Origin: an uncultured beta proteobacterium | GTDB taxonomy: Bacteria > Pseudomonadota > Gammaproteobacteria > Burkholderiales > Burkholderiaceae_C | Assembly (NCBI GenBank): GCA_903958915.1 | Contig: CAJBVC010000637.1 | Location: 1-6,618, forward strand | Direction of reading: 5' to 3' | DNA: 6,618 bases | Part shown: piece by piece, positions 5,483 to 6,618 of the stretch | How the letters are laid out: each line of letters starts with the position of its first letter | How positions within the stretch are numbered: position 1 is the first letter of the stretch | Notes under the pieces: model-generated | Seen by the model: the letters and a program-made list of their open reading frames with translations, nothing else | Databases searched by the model: none | Told to the model about the DNA's origin: nothing | Translations under genes and position numbers: made by a program

Positions 5483-6618
5483 ACCCGGACGCGAAGTCGC
5501 TCTGGCAAGCCCCTCAATGGGCATTTGCCATTCTGCTGGCGCTGCTCGGCATGCTCGGGCCGTTTTCCATCGACACCTATTTGCCGGCATTTGCCGACAT
5601 TGCCAAGTCGCTGGACGCTTCGCCGGTGCAGATGCAGCAGACCCTGTCGGCCTACCTGTTCGGCTTTGCCTTCATGAGCCTGTTTCATGGTGCCATTTCG
5701 GACAGCTTCGGGCGACGGCCCGTGGTGCTCTGGGGACTGGCGGCCTTTACGGTGGCTTCAGTTGGTTGTGCGATGTCGCACAGCATTGGCCAGCTTATTT
5801 TTTTCAGAGGAATGCAGGGGCTGTCGACCGGTGCCGGTATCGTGGTGTCGCGTGCCGTGATCCGAGACATGTATCCCCCGTCCCAGGCGCAAAAGGTGAT
5901 GAGCCAGGTCACCATCTTCTTTGGAATTGCCCCGGCGATTGCGCCCATGATCGGGGGTTGGATGCTCAACCATGTCAGCTGGGTCGGCATCTTCTGGTTC
6001 CTGACAGGTCTTGGCGTTGTTTTGTGGGTTGCCATTTACCGCCTGTTGCCCGAGACCCTGCATGTATCCCAACGCCAGCACTTTCACCCGCGGCCCCTGA
6101 TGGCCGGTTACTGGAAGCTCGGCTCCGACCCGCGCTTCTTCCTGCTGGCGTTAGCCAGTGGGGTGCCGTTCAATGGCATGTTTTTGTATATCCTGAGCGC
6201 GCCGGTGTTTTTGGGTGAGCTTTTGCAACTGGAGCCACAGCAGTTTTTCTGGTGCTTTGTCATCACCATCGGCGGCATCATGGGTGGCGCCATGGTCAGC
6301 GGGAGGGTTGCGGGGAAGATTCTGCCCAAGCGACAGATTCGCAATGGATTTCTCATCATGCTGGTCATCGGTGTCATCAACCTGGTGGCCAACCTGATGC
6401 TCAAGGCACATGTGAGCTGGGCCTTGCTGCCACTGGGTATTTTTTCGTTTGGATGGGCACTGATGGTGCCGGTGGTCACGCTGCTGGTGCTGGACTTGCA
6501 TCCCGAACGACGGGGCATGGCCTCGAGCCTGCAGATGTTTGTGGGGTCGACCGCCAACGGCATCGTGGCCGGCGTGATTTCGCCCCTGGTGATGCATTCC
6601 ACCGTGGGGCTGGCCGTC
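5479..6618 (+). CDS. Bcr/CflA-type MFS drug-resistance transporter, 3' end outside window
   Basis: This frame stays open from GTG 5479 to the last base, 380 codons, with no stop in the window. It encodes a major facilitator family membrane protein of the Bcr/CflA (DHA1) group, proton-driven exporters of drugs or small metabolites. Helix 1 ends in PFSIDTYLPAF (28-38), the group's conserved Asp and LPA. Motif A, GAISDSFGRRPV, is at 71-82. RGMQGLSTGAGIVVSRAVIRD at 110-130 (R110, Q113, G114, R125, R129, D130) is the expected helix-4 region. IAPAIAPMIGGWM (150-162) is the proline/glycine-rich helix-5 motif of exporters. Many further hydrophobic helices follow, and the family length of about 400 suggests only some 20 residues are missing. 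The GTG overlaps the hemerythrin stop as GTGA; the upstream ribosome site is weak, which fits translational coupling. The natural substrate cannot be told from the sequence. Confidence 0.92.
   Translation, partial: MNPDAKSLWQAPQWAFAILLALLGMLGPFSIDTYLPAFADIAKSLDASPVQMQQTLSAYLFGFAFMSLFHGAISDSFGRRPVVLWGLAAFTVASVGCAMSHSIGQLIFFRGMQGLSTGAGIVVSRAVIRDMYPPSQAQKVMSQVTIFFGIAPAIAPMIGGWMLNHVSWVGIFWFLTGLGVVLWVAIYRLLPETLHVSQRQHFHPRPLMAGYWKLGSDPRFFLLALASGVPFNGMFLYILSAPVFLGELLQLEPQQFFWCFVITIGGIMGGAMVSGRVAGKILPKRQIRNGFLIMLVIGVINLVANLMLKAHVSWALLPLGIFSFGWALMVPVVTLLVLDLHPERRGMASSLQMFVGSTANGIVAGVISPLVMHSTVGLAV

Noticed and set aside
5517..6218. Plus-strand open frame of 233 codons overlapping the transporter
   Set aside because: The frame starting at 5479 carries all the MFS motifs through to the window end; this one is an out-of-frame shadow.

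Overview
The window looks like chromosomal DNA from a betaproteobacterium, most probably of the Comamonadaceae (Rhodoferax/Acidovorax-like). This rests on the GC-rich codon use, the narI-peptidylprolyl isomerase gene order, the protein styles, and an intergenic stretch resembling dispersed repeats I recall from that family. It is an inference from reading; no database was searched. All recognisable genes are on the + strand.

Region 1 (1-1342) is the 3' end of a respiratory nitrate reductase operon. It holds the C-terminal part of NarI, the membrane cytochrome b subunit, including two histidines with the spacing of its haem ligands. After 13 nt comes a parvulin-type peptidyl-prolyl isomerase with a cysteine-rich N-terminus and no signal peptide, probably a cytoplasmic helper for the Nar enzyme.

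Region 2 (1343-1827) is a 485-nt gap with no convincing gene. It holds a weak terminator-like structure just after the isomerase gene, a small perfect hairpin, a candidate dispersed repeat near 1630-1690, and the ribosome binding site of the next gene. I could not assign a promoter with confidence.

Region 3 (1828-6618) is a tightly packed run of four genes. They encode a full-length class II (adenosylcobalamin-dependent) ribonucleotide reductase NrdJ, a YdjA-like nitroreductase-family flavoprotein, a hemerythrin HHE-domain protein, and a Bcr/CflA-type MFS transporter that runs off the right edge. Spacing is 9 nt, then an 11-nt overlap, then a 4-nt GTGA overlap, so one transcript and translational coupling are likely.

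The genes fit a common theme of life at low oxygen with nitrate as electron acceptor. NarI feeds quinol electrons to nitrate reductase. NrdJ makes deoxyribonucleotides without needing oxygen. A di-iron hemerythrin protein could bind or sense O2 or NO, or take part in iron handling. The theme is inference from family knowledge and gene order. The most interesting points are the cysteine-rich Nar-linked isomerase and the compact nrdJ-nitroreductase-hemerythrin-MFS cluster; I see no clear evidence of a wholly new system.
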